A stretch of DNA of 64,000 nt from Rhizophagus clarus (lineage: Eukaryota > Glomeromycota > Glomeromycetes > Glomerales > Glomeraceae). The stretch spans positions 2,144,001 to 2,208,000 of the forward strand of contig BLAL01000229.1 of assembly GCA_015698045.1 (NCBI GenBank), written 5' to 3'. A program made the translations under genes and the position numbers. Shown here piece by piece: positions 36,496 through 48,200 of the stretch; within the stretch, counting starts at the first letter, position 1; every line of letters begins with the position of its first letter. Below the pieces are notes generated by a model that searched no databases, had not been told where the DNA came from, and worked only from the letters and a program-made list of their open reading frames with translations.

Positions 36496-38481
36496 GAAAA
36501 ACAATTGTTTACAGACTCTTCCCAACGATCATTCAGCCCAAATTTTCGGTGATAAAAAATACAATTTTATTTTTTATTTTGCTGAGTAGTCATAGGATAC
36601 AATATGAATAAAGTCACAAGAACATGTATAGTGAACAAGAAAGTCTTAGAAGAGTCTATTACTTTGGTCATAGAAGACGTTTTTTATGACAAACTCCCAG
36701 AAATTTTTTCAAGGATAATGCGGAATATGTCTAATGAAAAATATTTTAAGAAATATATTCTGGATAGTCTCAACGACTACCAAGACTGGTCGTCTATTCA
36801 AAAACTACACGACACATATCAGGGGGCCGCTCAAAAAGTTTATTCTCTAGAAATGTTTGGCTTCCTTTTAGCACTGAGTCGCTGGATGTCAAAATTTTCC
36901 TGGGCGTATCATATACTGGAGAATCAAGATGAAGCAGCAGACTTGGATGATAGTTTCGCCGAGGAGGTACCCCCAATTACCAAATCTAGTAGTTTTATGA
37001 CCGCTAATAAATCCAAATTAGTTATTACACCAAAAATCACTGAGAAGGAAATGGATATTTCTTTCACAGAGGAGGACCAATCAGCAACCGGTTTGCTCAT
37101 CACAAATGACGATCAACCTAAAATAGATAGTTTCACAAAAAAAGATAAGAAGAAAAGGAAAAAGAAGAAATCCCGCAAGAACCAATCACAAGAAGCCAAT
37201 CAGGTAACCCAACCAATCCTATCTTCTTCATCGTCGATCCCACCTGTTTTAGAGAAATCATCACCACTACCGTCTAGTACACAAGAGAAAGGCAAATCTC
37301 TAGGAAGGAAAGACAAACAACCAGATATGTATGGTGAAGATGAAGCTAACTACATTGTCACAGGATTTCAACCTTCGCTAACATCAAAGGTTGTTCGTGG
37401 TATTGTCGTATATGACATACCTGCAAAATAGAGCAACTTCGATATCCTGCAACACTTAGCGTCATGGGGATGTGTCATTTCTATACAAGTCAAGTGGCAG
37501 AAGAAATATAAGACCATACGTTGTAAATTTGAAATGACTGAGCTCTTTATGGAATATGACATAAATAAAAGTTGGATGACTCCTTTAAATGCACTACCAG
37601 TGTGTTAGTTTCTAGCGTCATAGTCGCTCAAAGAATGAAAGGAAAGAGAGCAATACCAAGTGGTGATCGATAACCCACCTGATGATATGAACACGACTAC
37701 GCTGACCCTCAAAAAAAACATTAGCTCCCTACTTCAACGTGATATACGCATGTTTAAAGAGATTAAATTTTCAGATAGAACTAGGAAAATCATAGGTTAT
37801 CTATCAAATTGGGACAGCATGAAAGAATGCATTGATCAACCTATGATGTGGAATGGTGCTTCGCTGAAATGGTCTCACCACCTAGGTCCCTCTAACAACA
37901 AGGCTACTTACAAACGTACTAAAGAGATCAAATCAAGTAAGCAGTCAAACACTAACACTTCACAGAACCTATCCTATAAGACTGAAGTTATCAGGATAGG
38001 CTCGAATCATATTTCAATTAGCAATCGTAAAGATTCTAAGCAAGCAAAGAAAACTAAAAAGGAAGTACCCCTGATCTCGCAAAGCACTTTGGACTCAACT
38101 AAGAAGACTTCTCTAAAGAAAACCCAGATTTCCAAAAAGAAGCTAGTGACAGATATAGTGACAATCATAAAAACTCTTAACACGCTCATTAGGCAGTAGA
38201 CTAGGATAGTAATACTTTAGGTCTAAGAGTGTAATTTTTTTTAGTTCTTTTTAGTTTTTAGAATATTTTCTTTTTTGTACCCTATAATCCCTTAGGATGT
38301 CTAGATTAGCTAGCATCACTTTGTGCCCTGGTTTAGAGGCAATATATGATTGGATGGTGGGTCTCGGCCCTAGAAATTTTCTTTTATGTATTAAGTGGTA
38401 GATTATTTCTATTCACCTTTTTCTTTAATAAAGATTACATTATCAACGCCTTTAAAGTTAAAAAAAAAAAAAAAAAAAAAA
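36496..38481 (+). mobile_element. LINE-like retroelement with ORF1 only, poly(A) and 17-bp target duplication
   Basis: A ~2-kb unit ends in a run of ~22 A (to 38481). ATATATAAAGATATTTT precedes it (36479-36495) and ATATATAAAAATATTTT follows it (38482-38498), a 17-bp duplication with one mismatch. It contains an ORF1-like frame and a ~280-bp 3' UTR with an AATAAA signal (~38428). No reverse transcriptase or endonuclease is present, so it resembles an ORF1-only half-LINE mobilised in trans. The 5' end appears complete because a leader of ~108 bp precedes the ATG. Confidence 0.8.
36604..38199 (+). pseudogene. ORF1-like RNA-binding protein of the retroelement
   Basis: One frame of 532 codons, broken by in-frame stops at 37429-37431, ~37606, ~37621 and ~37636. 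The N-terminal 110 residues are helical. A Lys/Arg-rich stretch (KKDKKKRKKKKSRKNQ) at ~180-195 could act as a nuclear localisation or RNA-binding patch. Around codons 262-310 VVRGIVVYDIPAK and KTIRCKFEMTE suggest an RRM-like fold. The C-terminal part has FSDRTRKIIGYLSNW and MMWNGASLKWSHH, then a basic Ser/Lys tail. I infer ORF1p by position in a poly(A)-ended element and the RRM-like pattern; it is not confirmed. Confidence 0.6.
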
Positions 38482-38818
38482 ATATATAAAAATATTTTTT
38501 ATTTCTTTAATTGATTCTTTTATAATTTTTAATTTTTTTAGAAGTTGGTCTAGCTGATTCTTCATTACTTTAAATAGTTTATGTTTATATAATATTAGTT
38601 TTAAAAAAAAAAATTATTAGTGATAAATCTTTAAAATTCCATATTTTTAATTAGTTTAACAAAATATTTAGTTGTATTATTTATAACAGAATATTTTCCA
38701 TTAAGTTTTTATTTATAATGTCAATAATATTTAAGTAAATGGATTTTTTTAAATCAATAAATTAATTAATAATATAATATATTAACTTTAATAAACACGT
38801 TTATCTATTTTATTTATA

Positions 38819-38974
38819 TGGGATCTTTGCAATAGAAAGGTACGAAATTCAAAATATTTTTAAATTTACTTTATATGCTAATTATGTTTTTTATACTAAA
38901 ATAAGTGTAAATTTAATATTAATTAAATTTTTATTTTTTTTTGAGTTTTGTACCTTTCTATTGCAAAGATCCCA
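38819..38974. mobile_element. 156-bp MITE with near-perfect 27-bp TIRs, TA target
   Basis: Both ends read TGGGATCTTTGCAATAGAAA inward, continuing to GGTACRAAA. TA flanks both sides (38817-38818 and 38975-38976), as in Tc1/mariner-type MITEs. No coding capacity. Confidence 0.85.
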
Positions 38975-40644
38975 TATTATAAATTTTGCTTACTACTTCT
39001 TATTTCTTAATTATATAAATAAATTTTGATTTTCTGATATAGAGTAAATTTGATAGAGTAGAGTATGTGATCTATTATATCTGGTATATTAATTTCATCT
39101 ATTATTTTTATATTTTTTCTGTTAAAATTCACAATTTTTAAAAATTGTAAACTTAATAATATATCTTTTAATATAATTTTAAACTTATACTTTTATTATT
39201 AATGAAATCATCATTATTATCATTTATATTTATATTAATTATTACTTTGACTATAAATCAAAGAAGTGATATTCAAATTTCTTATACAATAAAAACTTTT
39301 ATAATAATAGCATTAAAAGGATAAAATTTATATCATTAGAAAGTTATGACTTTACATTTATTTTTATTCAAAAAAAATATATATTTATTTAAAAAAAATT
39401 TTTTAAAATATTCGTATGAAGTTTTTTTTATTATATGATTTTGAAGTAAGAACTGAAATCTCTGTTTCCTCTATAGTAACCTTTTTGAGAAGAAAAAAAA
39501 AATGGTTTGTTAATGAATAAACTTAAATTTTCAGATTTAATTTATTATTTATCAAAAAAAAAATTTCAGGTTACATATTATTTTTGTATAATTAACATTA
39601 AATAATTACTGCGCGTTCAAAGGTTATCATATGATGATCATCCCAAAATTTAATTAATAAGTATTCTGATTCATAGGTGGATTGTCAATTAATAGTTTTG
39701 ATCTATTTGCATAACAAATAGTAGTAAAAAAAATTTATAATAAACAAATTTTTATTATCATAAGTTATATGTTATACTAATTTTTTTAAGAACAACTGAT
39801 TTTTTATTCATCTTTTTTGAAAGAGATAAGTTTTTTTTACTTTTATCCATTTTATATATATTAAATAAGTTATTTATAAAAAGTATAAAAATATGCAAAT
39901 GAAATTTAGATTAAACACTTACTTTAATATCTTATTATTTTTTAAATATATTAAAATATCCTAATAAGGTAGTTTAAATAATAATAATTTCTTTTTAAAA
40001 ATATTATTACATTTTTTTTCTATTTTAAAAGAAAAACAAAATTCAGTATAAAAATAAAGGTATTATTTTTGTAATATTAAGATCTAGCTTTATTACTTCA
40101 TTTAAACCAGTAGATTATTATAAGAATAACTAGTAGATACTCTTATTAGATAAAATTAGGATATTACAATAAGCAAAAAAAGGTAATAATATTTATACTT
40201 TAAATATATTAAAGGTAATCTTTATATTTTGTATATTAAGCCTTTGTTGTTTTTTTAATTTAATTATATATTTATTATGCTTAACCTAAAAATTTTTTAT
40301 AAAAGAAGCATCTTTTTTTCTTTGCAACAGGTACTTATGAAAAAAATTATTGCTTTTTAAATATTATTTCAACAGCCATTTTTCTTTTTTATTAAAAATT
40401 ATTTATAATAGATATATAACAGATATATAAATCATAAGATAACAATATATAAAAATTATTTACTATAATTGTATGTATAAAAGAAATCTTGTGATATATG
40501 ATAAATACATAAATCATTAGAGAGTTAAGATGCACTTAATTCTTATAGTTATATAATCATATTTAAAAAAAAACTATATATATATTTGCTTTATACTTTG
40601 CAATATCTTATTACAGTTATTTTATTTTTTTTAAATCATTTTTT
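38975..40644. other. AT-rich gene-free DNA
   Basis: Nothing coding can be supported. Homopolymer runs and TATATA tracts only. Confidence 0.45.
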
Positions 40645-40648
40645 ACTA

Positions 40649-41516
40649 CCGTATATCACGGGCTACAGTACTCCCTATGTATAGTATCTCTCTCAAGAAA
40701 TTTGCAAGAATTTTAAAGTACTTGGGTACTTTATATAGAGAATTCCAATTTAAAGCTTAAAATTTTGTAAAATACCCAGGGTATAATACTAGATCAATAT
40801 ATAATGTATATTCCAGATATATAAAAATGCTGGAACAATTAGTTTTGGCATTTTTTTTTACTTTACATATAAAAAACACCAGAACAGTCAGTTTTGCGTT
40901 TTTATATATATAAAAATGCTGGAACAGTCAGTTTCAGCATTTTTTTTGCGTTTTTATATATATAAAAATGCCAGAACAGTCAGTTTCAGTATTTTTTTTG
41001 TGTTTTTATATATAAAAAAATGCTAGAATAATCAGTTTCAGCATTTTTTTTTACTTTACATATAAAAAACGCTGGAACAATCAGTTTTGACGTTTTTTTT
41101 ATTTTACATATAAAAAACGTCAGAACAGTCAGTTTCAGCATTTTTTTTTACTTTACATATAAAAAATGCCAGAACAGTCAGTTTCAGTGTTTTTTTTATT
41201 TTACATATAAAAGACACCAGAACAGTCAGTTTTGGCATTTTTTTTTTGTTTTTATATATATAAAAATACCAGAACAATCAGTTTAGTGTTTTTTTACTTT
41301 ACATATAAAAACGCCAGAACAGTCAGTTTCAGCATTTTTTTTGCATTTCGCCAATCTAATTAAACCTGGGTATTATACATAGCATGTATCCCAGGTATTT
41401 TAAAAATCCTGTACCCTCCTATGTATAGTATCCACCTGTGTATAGTACCCCCGGGTACAGGCCAAAACCCCCAAAATTTGCAAGATACCCAGAGTACTGT
41501 GGCCTGTGATATACGG
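40649..41516. mobile_element. ~870-bp TIR element with internal ~53-bp tandem repeats
   Basis: The ends are inverted: CCGTATATCACGGGCTACAG at the left, and CCGTATATCACAGGCCACAG as the inverse of the right, both continuing to TACTC. TA flanks both sides (40647-40648 and 41517-41518). The interior (~40810-41340) is a tandem array of about ten units: ATGCCAGAACAGTCAGTTTC, then a T run and TTTTATATATA. Second-tier inverted words such as TACCCGGGTA and ATGTATAGTATC lie inside the TIRs. No transposase. Confidence 0.75.
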
Positions 41517-41520
41517 TAGT

Positions 41521-42590
41521 TTGTTAAAATCTTTTTTAAGTTTAAAAGTTTTCTTTTAAAACAAATAAGTGAAGTTAAGTTGTATTTAATAGTATTAATA
41601 GAATTATAAAAACTTAAAAGTTATATTTTTAGTAGAAGTTTCATAAAAGTACACAGAACAAGCTATTTATGGATGAACTAAAGAAATAAAATAAATTCTT
41701 TTTAAAGTTAATTTGTTTATTTTACAAGGATATGAAAACTTTTAATAACATCAGGAAAAATTTTGGTCTGCAGATCTGTGCAATTCTGCAGAATCCAATT
41801 CTGCGCAGATCTGAGGACATGCTGATGCGCAGCACTGAAAAATTTCATGGATTTCTGCGCAGTTCTGCAAATACAAAAAAATCTGCAAAAATTTTCAAAA
41901 ACAAATCTGCGAAATTTTTCAAAATTTTTGACAATTTACAATTACTTTATCGTTAATTAACATCAATTAATTTATTTAATTTATTTAATTAAAGCATTAC
42001 AAATAAATCTATTCCAGGGACAGATTTTTTTCGGTATATAAAATCCTATTTGTCACGCCATATTCGTCACATGGTTAATTTCTTAATTCTGGCCAAATCT
42101 TATAATGCCGGACAAAAATCACGTGGAGGTGGAAATTTTTTGTGGCGTTACTGGGGTAAATTGATCACGCCACACAAGTCACGTGGTAGTAACATTTTGC
42201 ACGAAAGTCACGTGCAATTTGCGCAAGTTTACGCAAATTTTCTCAGAAACAAAATAAGTAAATGGATAAATAATTAACTGTAACCAGCCAATATTATTTA
42301 TCCTGCAAAATGGCCATGAGTAATTCAATGTAAATTGGAACTTTAATTTACACGAAATTTGCGGGAATCATGTGAAATTTGCGGAAATTAAAGTTAAGTT
42401 TAAAATTTACTTGTTATACTATTATTGTAGTAAAGCGAATTTGTTTTTCAATACTTTAATCACATGATTTAGTAATCATATACAGTATTCCATTCTAGTC
42501 GGTAATAAGTGTAAAATAGTTTGTTGTTAAAATATTAACTATTACTGTATTTATTAAATCCTAGAGAAAGTTGGTTACTTGTAATTTTTT
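41521..42590. other. Intergenic DNA with CTGCGCAG and CACGTG-rich patches
   Basis: At 41765-41920 the words CTGCGCAG, CTGCAGA and TTCTGCGCAG recur in both orientations, suggesting an old TIR element. At 42050-42225 TCACGTG/CACGCCA words recur. An open frame at 41732-41956 lies in the first patch and has no recognisable features. Confidence 0.35.
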
Positions 42591-42733
42591 TTTTTAATTT
42601 AGACGTTTGGAATATTTCTAACATTTTAAAAGAAAAAAATTTCAAATATACATTTTCGTTACTTGTGTAACACATTAAAATACACGTGATTTCGTATTAA
42701 AATTTAAAATTTTTTTAAAAATATTAAGACATA

Positions 42734-42829
42734 CCGGCAATAGCTCAGTTGGTAGAGCGGGAGACTGTAGTGAGATAAAAATCTCAGCCTGTTATCTCTA
42801 GGTCGCTAGTTCAAATCTGGCTTGCCGGA
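42734..42829 (+). tRNA. tRNA-Tyr (GUA), 23-nt intron, copy 1
   Basis: The acceptor arms CCGGCAA and TTGCCGG pair, with A73 as discriminator. The A box includes TAGCTCAGTTGGTAGAGC and the B box AGTTCAAATCTG. Anticodon GTA sits in loop CTGTAGA. A 23-nt intron (42771-42793) lies after position 37, the usual place, and carries a TGAGAT/ATCTCA hairpin. The mature form is 73 nt before CCA. A TTTTTTT Pol III terminator follows. Confidence 0.95.
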
Positions 42830-43395
42830 AATTTTTTTATTCTTTTTTTCTTGCAGCGATTTAACATTTTGTTTTTATTTGTGGCGCAGATATTCATAGT
42901 AAAACAGGATGACTATGAAAATTAGTATTGAACGTTGTCTAAGCCCTAAAAATGTGATTTGCGTATGATTTACTAATATTATTTTTTTTCTGCAATTTGT
43001 ACAACATATAAGAAGACAACATTGATGTGTAACTATGCTATTGGCCAAGTTAGCTTCCTCAACTATCTGTCCTTTCACACCATTGTATCTATTAATTCTG
43101 TTATCCGGACCCCATTTTACTGTCCGTTTTCAGCTTTTGTTATAAAGTAATTCATAATTCTCATGGGGGCCGATTCTGGTCACTCCGATGATCCGATGAT
43201 CATATGGCAAGCTCATCCGATCAATCCGAAATCCTTCAAAAAGCTACTTAAATTTAGACGTTTAGAATATTTCTAAAATACAACTTAATTATTTTTGCTC
43301 CAGATGTTGCTTATGATCCTACAGAGTGCAGACACATTAAATGCACATGACTTTTGTATTTTAAAAATTTAAAAATTTTTCAAAACAACAAAATA

Positions 43396-43491
43396 CCGGC
43401 AATAGCTCAGTTGGTAGAGCGGGAGACTGTAGTGAGATAAAAATCTCAGTCTGTTATCTCTAGGTCGCTAGTTCAAATCTGGCTTGCCGGA
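43396..43491 (+). tRNA. tRNA-Tyr (GUA), 23-nt intron, copy 2
   Basis: The mature sequence is identical to copy 1. The intron differs at one base (CAGTCTG instead of CAGCCTG). A T7 terminator follows directly. Confidence 0.95.
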
Positions 43492-44055
43492 AATTTTTTT
43501 ATTCTTTTTTTCTCGCAGCGATTTAACATTTTGTTTTTATTTGTGGCGCAGATATTCATAGTAAAACAGGATGACTATGAAAATTAGTATTGAACGTTGT
43601 CTAAGCCCTAAAAATGTGATTTGCGTATGATTTACTAATATTATTTTTTTTCTGCAATTTGTACAACATATAAGAAGACAACATTGATGTAACTATGCTA
43701 TTGGCCAAGTTAGCTTCCTCAACTATCTGTCCTTTCACACCATTGTATCTATTAATTCTGTTATCCGGACCCCATTTTACTGTCCGTTTTCAGCTTTTGT
43801 TATAAAGTAATTCTTAATTCTCATGGGGGCCGATTCTGGTCACTCCGATGATCCGATGATCATATGGCAAGCTCATCCGATCAATCCGAAATTCTTCAAA
43901 AAGCTACTTAAATTTAGACGTTTAGAATATTTCTAAAATACAACTTAATTATTTTTGCTCCAGATGTTGCTTATGATCCTACAGAGTGCAGACACATTAA
44001 ATGCGCATGACTTTTGTATTTTAAAAATTTAAAAATTTTTCAAAACAACAAAATA

Positions 44056-44151
44056 CCGGCAATAGCTCAGTTGGTAGAGCGGGAGACTGTAGTGAGATAA
44101 AAATCTCAGTCTGTTATCTCTAGGTCGCTAGTTCAAATCTGGCTTGCCGGA
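44056..44151 (+). tRNA. tRNA-Tyr (GUA), 23-nt intron, copy 3
   Basis: The tRNA and intron are identical to copy 2. Followed by a TTTTTTT terminator. Confidence 0.95.
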
Positions 44152-44664
44152 AATTTTTTTGTTCCTTTTTCTTGCAGCGATTTAATATTTTGTTTTTATT
44201 TGTGGCGCAGATATTCATAGTAAAGCGACTATGAGAATTAGTATTGAACATTGTCTAAGCCCTAAAAATGTGATTTGCGTATGATTTACTATTTGTACAA
44301 CATATAAGGAGACAACACTGATGTGTAACTAAGCTATTGGCCAGGTTAACTTCCTCAACTATCGGTCCTTTCATACCATTGTATCTATTAATTGTGTTAT
44401 CCGGTCCCCATTTTACTGTCCGTTTTCAGCTTTTGTTATAAAGTAATTCTTAATTCTCATGCAGAGTACGATCCCGATTCTGATCCGATGATCAGATGGA
44501 TCCAATAAATCCTTCAAATTTAAATGTTTGGAATATTTCTAACATTTTAAAAGAAAAAATACAACCTAATTATTTTTGCTCCAGATCTTACAGAGTCCGA
44601 GACACATTAAATGCACATTTCTTTTGCATTAAAAAATTTAAAAAATTCTTCACACAACAAAATA

Positions 44665-44760
44665 CCGGCAATAGCTCAGTTGGTAGAGCGGGAGACTGTA
44701 GTGAGATAAAAATCTCAGCCTGTTATCTCTAGGTCGCTAGTTCAAATCTGGCTTGCCGGA
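44665..44760 (+). tRNA. tRNA-Tyr (GUA), 23-nt intron, copy 4
   Basis: The mature sequence is the same and the intron is as in copy 1. The surrounding unit is shorter and more diverged, so the tRNA itself is under clear conservation. Followed by a TTTTTTT terminator. Confidence 0.95.
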
Positions 44761-45210
44761 AATTTTTTTGTTCTTTTTTCTCGCAGCGATTTAATATTTT
44801 ATTCTTTATATGTGGCGCAGATATTCATAGTAAAACCAGTAAAGAAGGATGACTATGAAAATCGCAAAATACAGGATTGATCATTGTCTAAGCCCTAAAA
44901 ATGTGATTTGCGTATGACTTACTAGCATTATGTTTTTTTGCCACAATTTGTACAACATAAAAAAGCATTTCAGAAGACAAAACACTGATGCATTGTTCAG
45001 GTTTTATCCGGCTTATCAGCTATTATTTTCTCTCTACTAAGTCAACTTCTCATTTCACTCCAACTATCGAACTTTCGATCCTCTTTCGTACCATTGCATC
45101 TATTAATTGTGATCCGGTCCAATATTATTATCCGTTTCAACTTTTATTATAAAGTAATTATGTAATCCTGAATCCGGCGGATGTCCGGTGAGATATCCGA
45201 CAAAATGGCT

Positions 45211-48200
45211 GATTGATTGTAAATGATCCGATCTAATTTTATCCCCTCAGGGTATAACCGGTTATCCTCTGTCATTTACAAAATAAATTCAGTTATACCG
45301 GTGTTGCGTTGCGGGTAATTGTAATAGATATTCATATATTTAAAGGTATTACTAGAGGAAACCTTAAACATGAACTAAATAATAATACATTCCAGAATGC
45401 AAGAAAATGATTTAAATATTCCAGCTCCTTTGTATGTACATTTATTACCTGAATTTACTGAAATTTGAGTAGTTATGCTTACATGGAAGCAAAATTTTCT
45501 CATTTACAGGCTTTTATACATATTAAAAAAGCAAGATAGTGATTATTTAAAACTTTGATATTAAAAATTGGATCTAAGTACCTCCCCGTACATAGTATCT
45601 TCCTTCTTTCAATAAGATTTTATTTCTATTGATTTATTATTCAAAGAATCCTAATTTTACATATATATTTTTCTAATTACTATACAAACTTTCATATATT
45701 ACATCAATGCTAGTGAAAATATATTTATTCTTTATACATAAATGGCCTCCGCATGTACTGTACTTAGCATTAATACGCAGGGAACCTGTCTTGCTCCGGG
45801 CAGGCATTTATTTTAAGTTCAAGGGGTAAATCTGTAACACAATAAGTTAAACCAGTGACACATAAAACCCTGATGATTTTTACGCCCTCTTCTCGTAACT
45901 ATTCAATTGTGGATACAATTGAATAGTGACTCACAAACCTAGTTTCTTTTTTGACAATTCTCGCTATTTATATTCTTCTTTTATGTTATTATACTACTTT
46001 CTTCATGTAATTGCTCTTTCATTTATAATTATGCGTCTTGAAGTACTATACACTTTATAGAATGTTTAAATGGACAAGAGGTGCTGTATAGTTTATAGTT
46101 TGCGAAGCTAAATCTTCAAATATAAACTTTTAGTTGTTCAGCAAATTATTAATTATTAATTCTTATTTTCTTTATTATAGCTTTATTGACTGTATAATAA
46201 ATAACGGGAGAACAACTGAAATTTTGAATTTTTTTTTAATTAAGTAATTATTATATATTTACATATTTTTTAAATAGTTTTTAATCTATAGTGATAGTAT
46301 AATTATTACTTTAAATTAATAAGAAGTCTATGATTGTAAACTATAATATTTTCTTTTTTCTTTGCGCAAAGCTTTTTTTCATCGCTACGTACTTTCATTA
46401 AGTTGATCATGTGAAATCAAACCAATAAACATGCTTATCAAGCGGAAGTGAACAAATGAAAGAAATCTCTACGGAGAGTTCAGGTATTTAAGTGGCGACA
46501 ACTACACTGCAGTTAAATTTTTCACTTATCTTTTTGTAATATATTTCCGATTTAAACACATATTTTACGTAAAATAGATATCAACGTACATTTAAGGTTC
46601 ATTTGAATCATTGGGTCCTTCTTGGATAATGATAGTGATACGTTCATAAATCAACGATAATTAGAACAAATAAAGAAAGTATCACCAAACTTGGGATGTG
46701 GGTGTGTACAATAGCCGTAATGAATTTCTGTCCGATGTTGGCATTTGGTTTATTAAATCAATTCCTGCACAATGACCGAAGCTCATTGTAAATCGGTGCC
46801 CTTCTCTAACATGCGGATAGAGGTAATTATTGTATTAAATTTTCCGAAAAAAAAAACAATAATTTAACTTATCAGTTTCGGTTTCTATCATAATCAGGAG
46901 GCTTAGATCGCGTTTCGTTGTTCATCCCTTCTCATTCATTCATCTGAATACTCGATATTTTTCTTAATATTAGATACCTTTGAAATTATATAAAGTTTTA
47001 CGCACACTCACTTATATCGTGTGCCTACTTTACTGCTAGATAAATTGATGATATTTAGACTCTTTTAGAATCGCCCTGGACAATAATTATTCAGTGCGAT
47101 ATCTCCCACCCGGAATTTTAAAAGAATTATTGTCCTTCACTTCGCTCCATCTTGATATTTTTCCCTTACTACTCGTCTATAAGATATTTATCCGCTATAC
47201 TAAAAATTGAATAGCGTAATTTAGTTAATCTTTACGGACAGAGAGAGATATTATCACGAGAGAGGCGAAGAGTTTTGATTTTCTCCCAAAATTAGGCCAT
47301 GATCTATCACGTGATATACTCCAGGAATTGTACCAAGAAATATTTCGGAATATGAATATACTAAACTGGTAAAGGAGCTGTTATAGGAAATTATATTTAG
47401 GTTATAGATATTGTCTCTTAGAAAATAACGGAATCGTATTCAGAATATAAACAATTATATAGATATTGTCCGGAATCCGGATCAGGTCTCAGGTCATGAT
47501 CGAACATAAAGGATTATAGATACATTGTCTGGATCGAATCGAAAGACAATAATTCTGGTCTTTTTATAATATTTGTCGTACTGTCATGATAATCCGGTGT
47601 TCCTTCTCGTCCATTCACTGAGAATAACTCGACTCGAGATATACTGTAATCCGAGATATACGGTATATTTTTCGCATCAAAGCGTTCAATTATTTTACAG
47701 AATTACTGTATTCCATGAACTGAATCAGGAGTTGTTTATAGACGAACTTGTTAGTGATTAAAGAAATATAGAAGAGTTTATCTATTATAATGTTATTTCT
47801 TAATAGAAATGCGTAGTTTATATCTCTTTTTATTTTAATTTATGTGTATTCATTCATGACTTAAAATTAATTGATCTCATATAATTTTTTTATCCCAATT
47901 TTAGTTTTGTATCATAAGATAAAAAAAATTAAAAATATTTTCAGCCGAAAGACCAAACTTTTTGCTATATTACTTTCCTTAATAGAATTGTTAATTTTGT
48001 GTGAACAGTTAGTGTAGTTAGTGTAATATAATCTCTACAACAGTTGGTAGGATTCTACTATTGATAAAAAGAATCACCAATTAGGATTTTTTTTTTAAGA
48101 GGTAATTCAACGTTTTGCTTATGAATTGTCGATTATGATGTAATTTTTTACGTGCTTTATTGCTTTTCAACAAATTATATAAATAGTAATTCGTTCTTTA

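Larger units (their letters stand above)
42600..45210 (+). repeat. Four tandem ~0.6-0.66-kb units, each with a tRNA-Tyr gene
   Basis: The distances between the four tRNA starts are 662, 660 and 609 bp. Units 1-3 are nearly identical across flank, tRNA and downstream sequence. Unit 4 and the downstream tail are more diverged. Upstream of each tRNA an AAATTTAGACGTTTAGAAT-like block recurs, and downstream a GGCGCAGATATTCATAGTAA block. This points to recent unequal crossing-over. Confidence 0.9.

Noticed and set aside
44496..44732. Open frame overlapping tRNA copy 4
   Set aside because: It reads through a tRNA gene and its Pol III promoter; no similar frame is kept in the other units.
42600..45210. 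CRISPR-like array
   Set aside because: The repeats are ~0.6-kb units with tRNA genes, in a eukaryotic context with spliceosomal introns.
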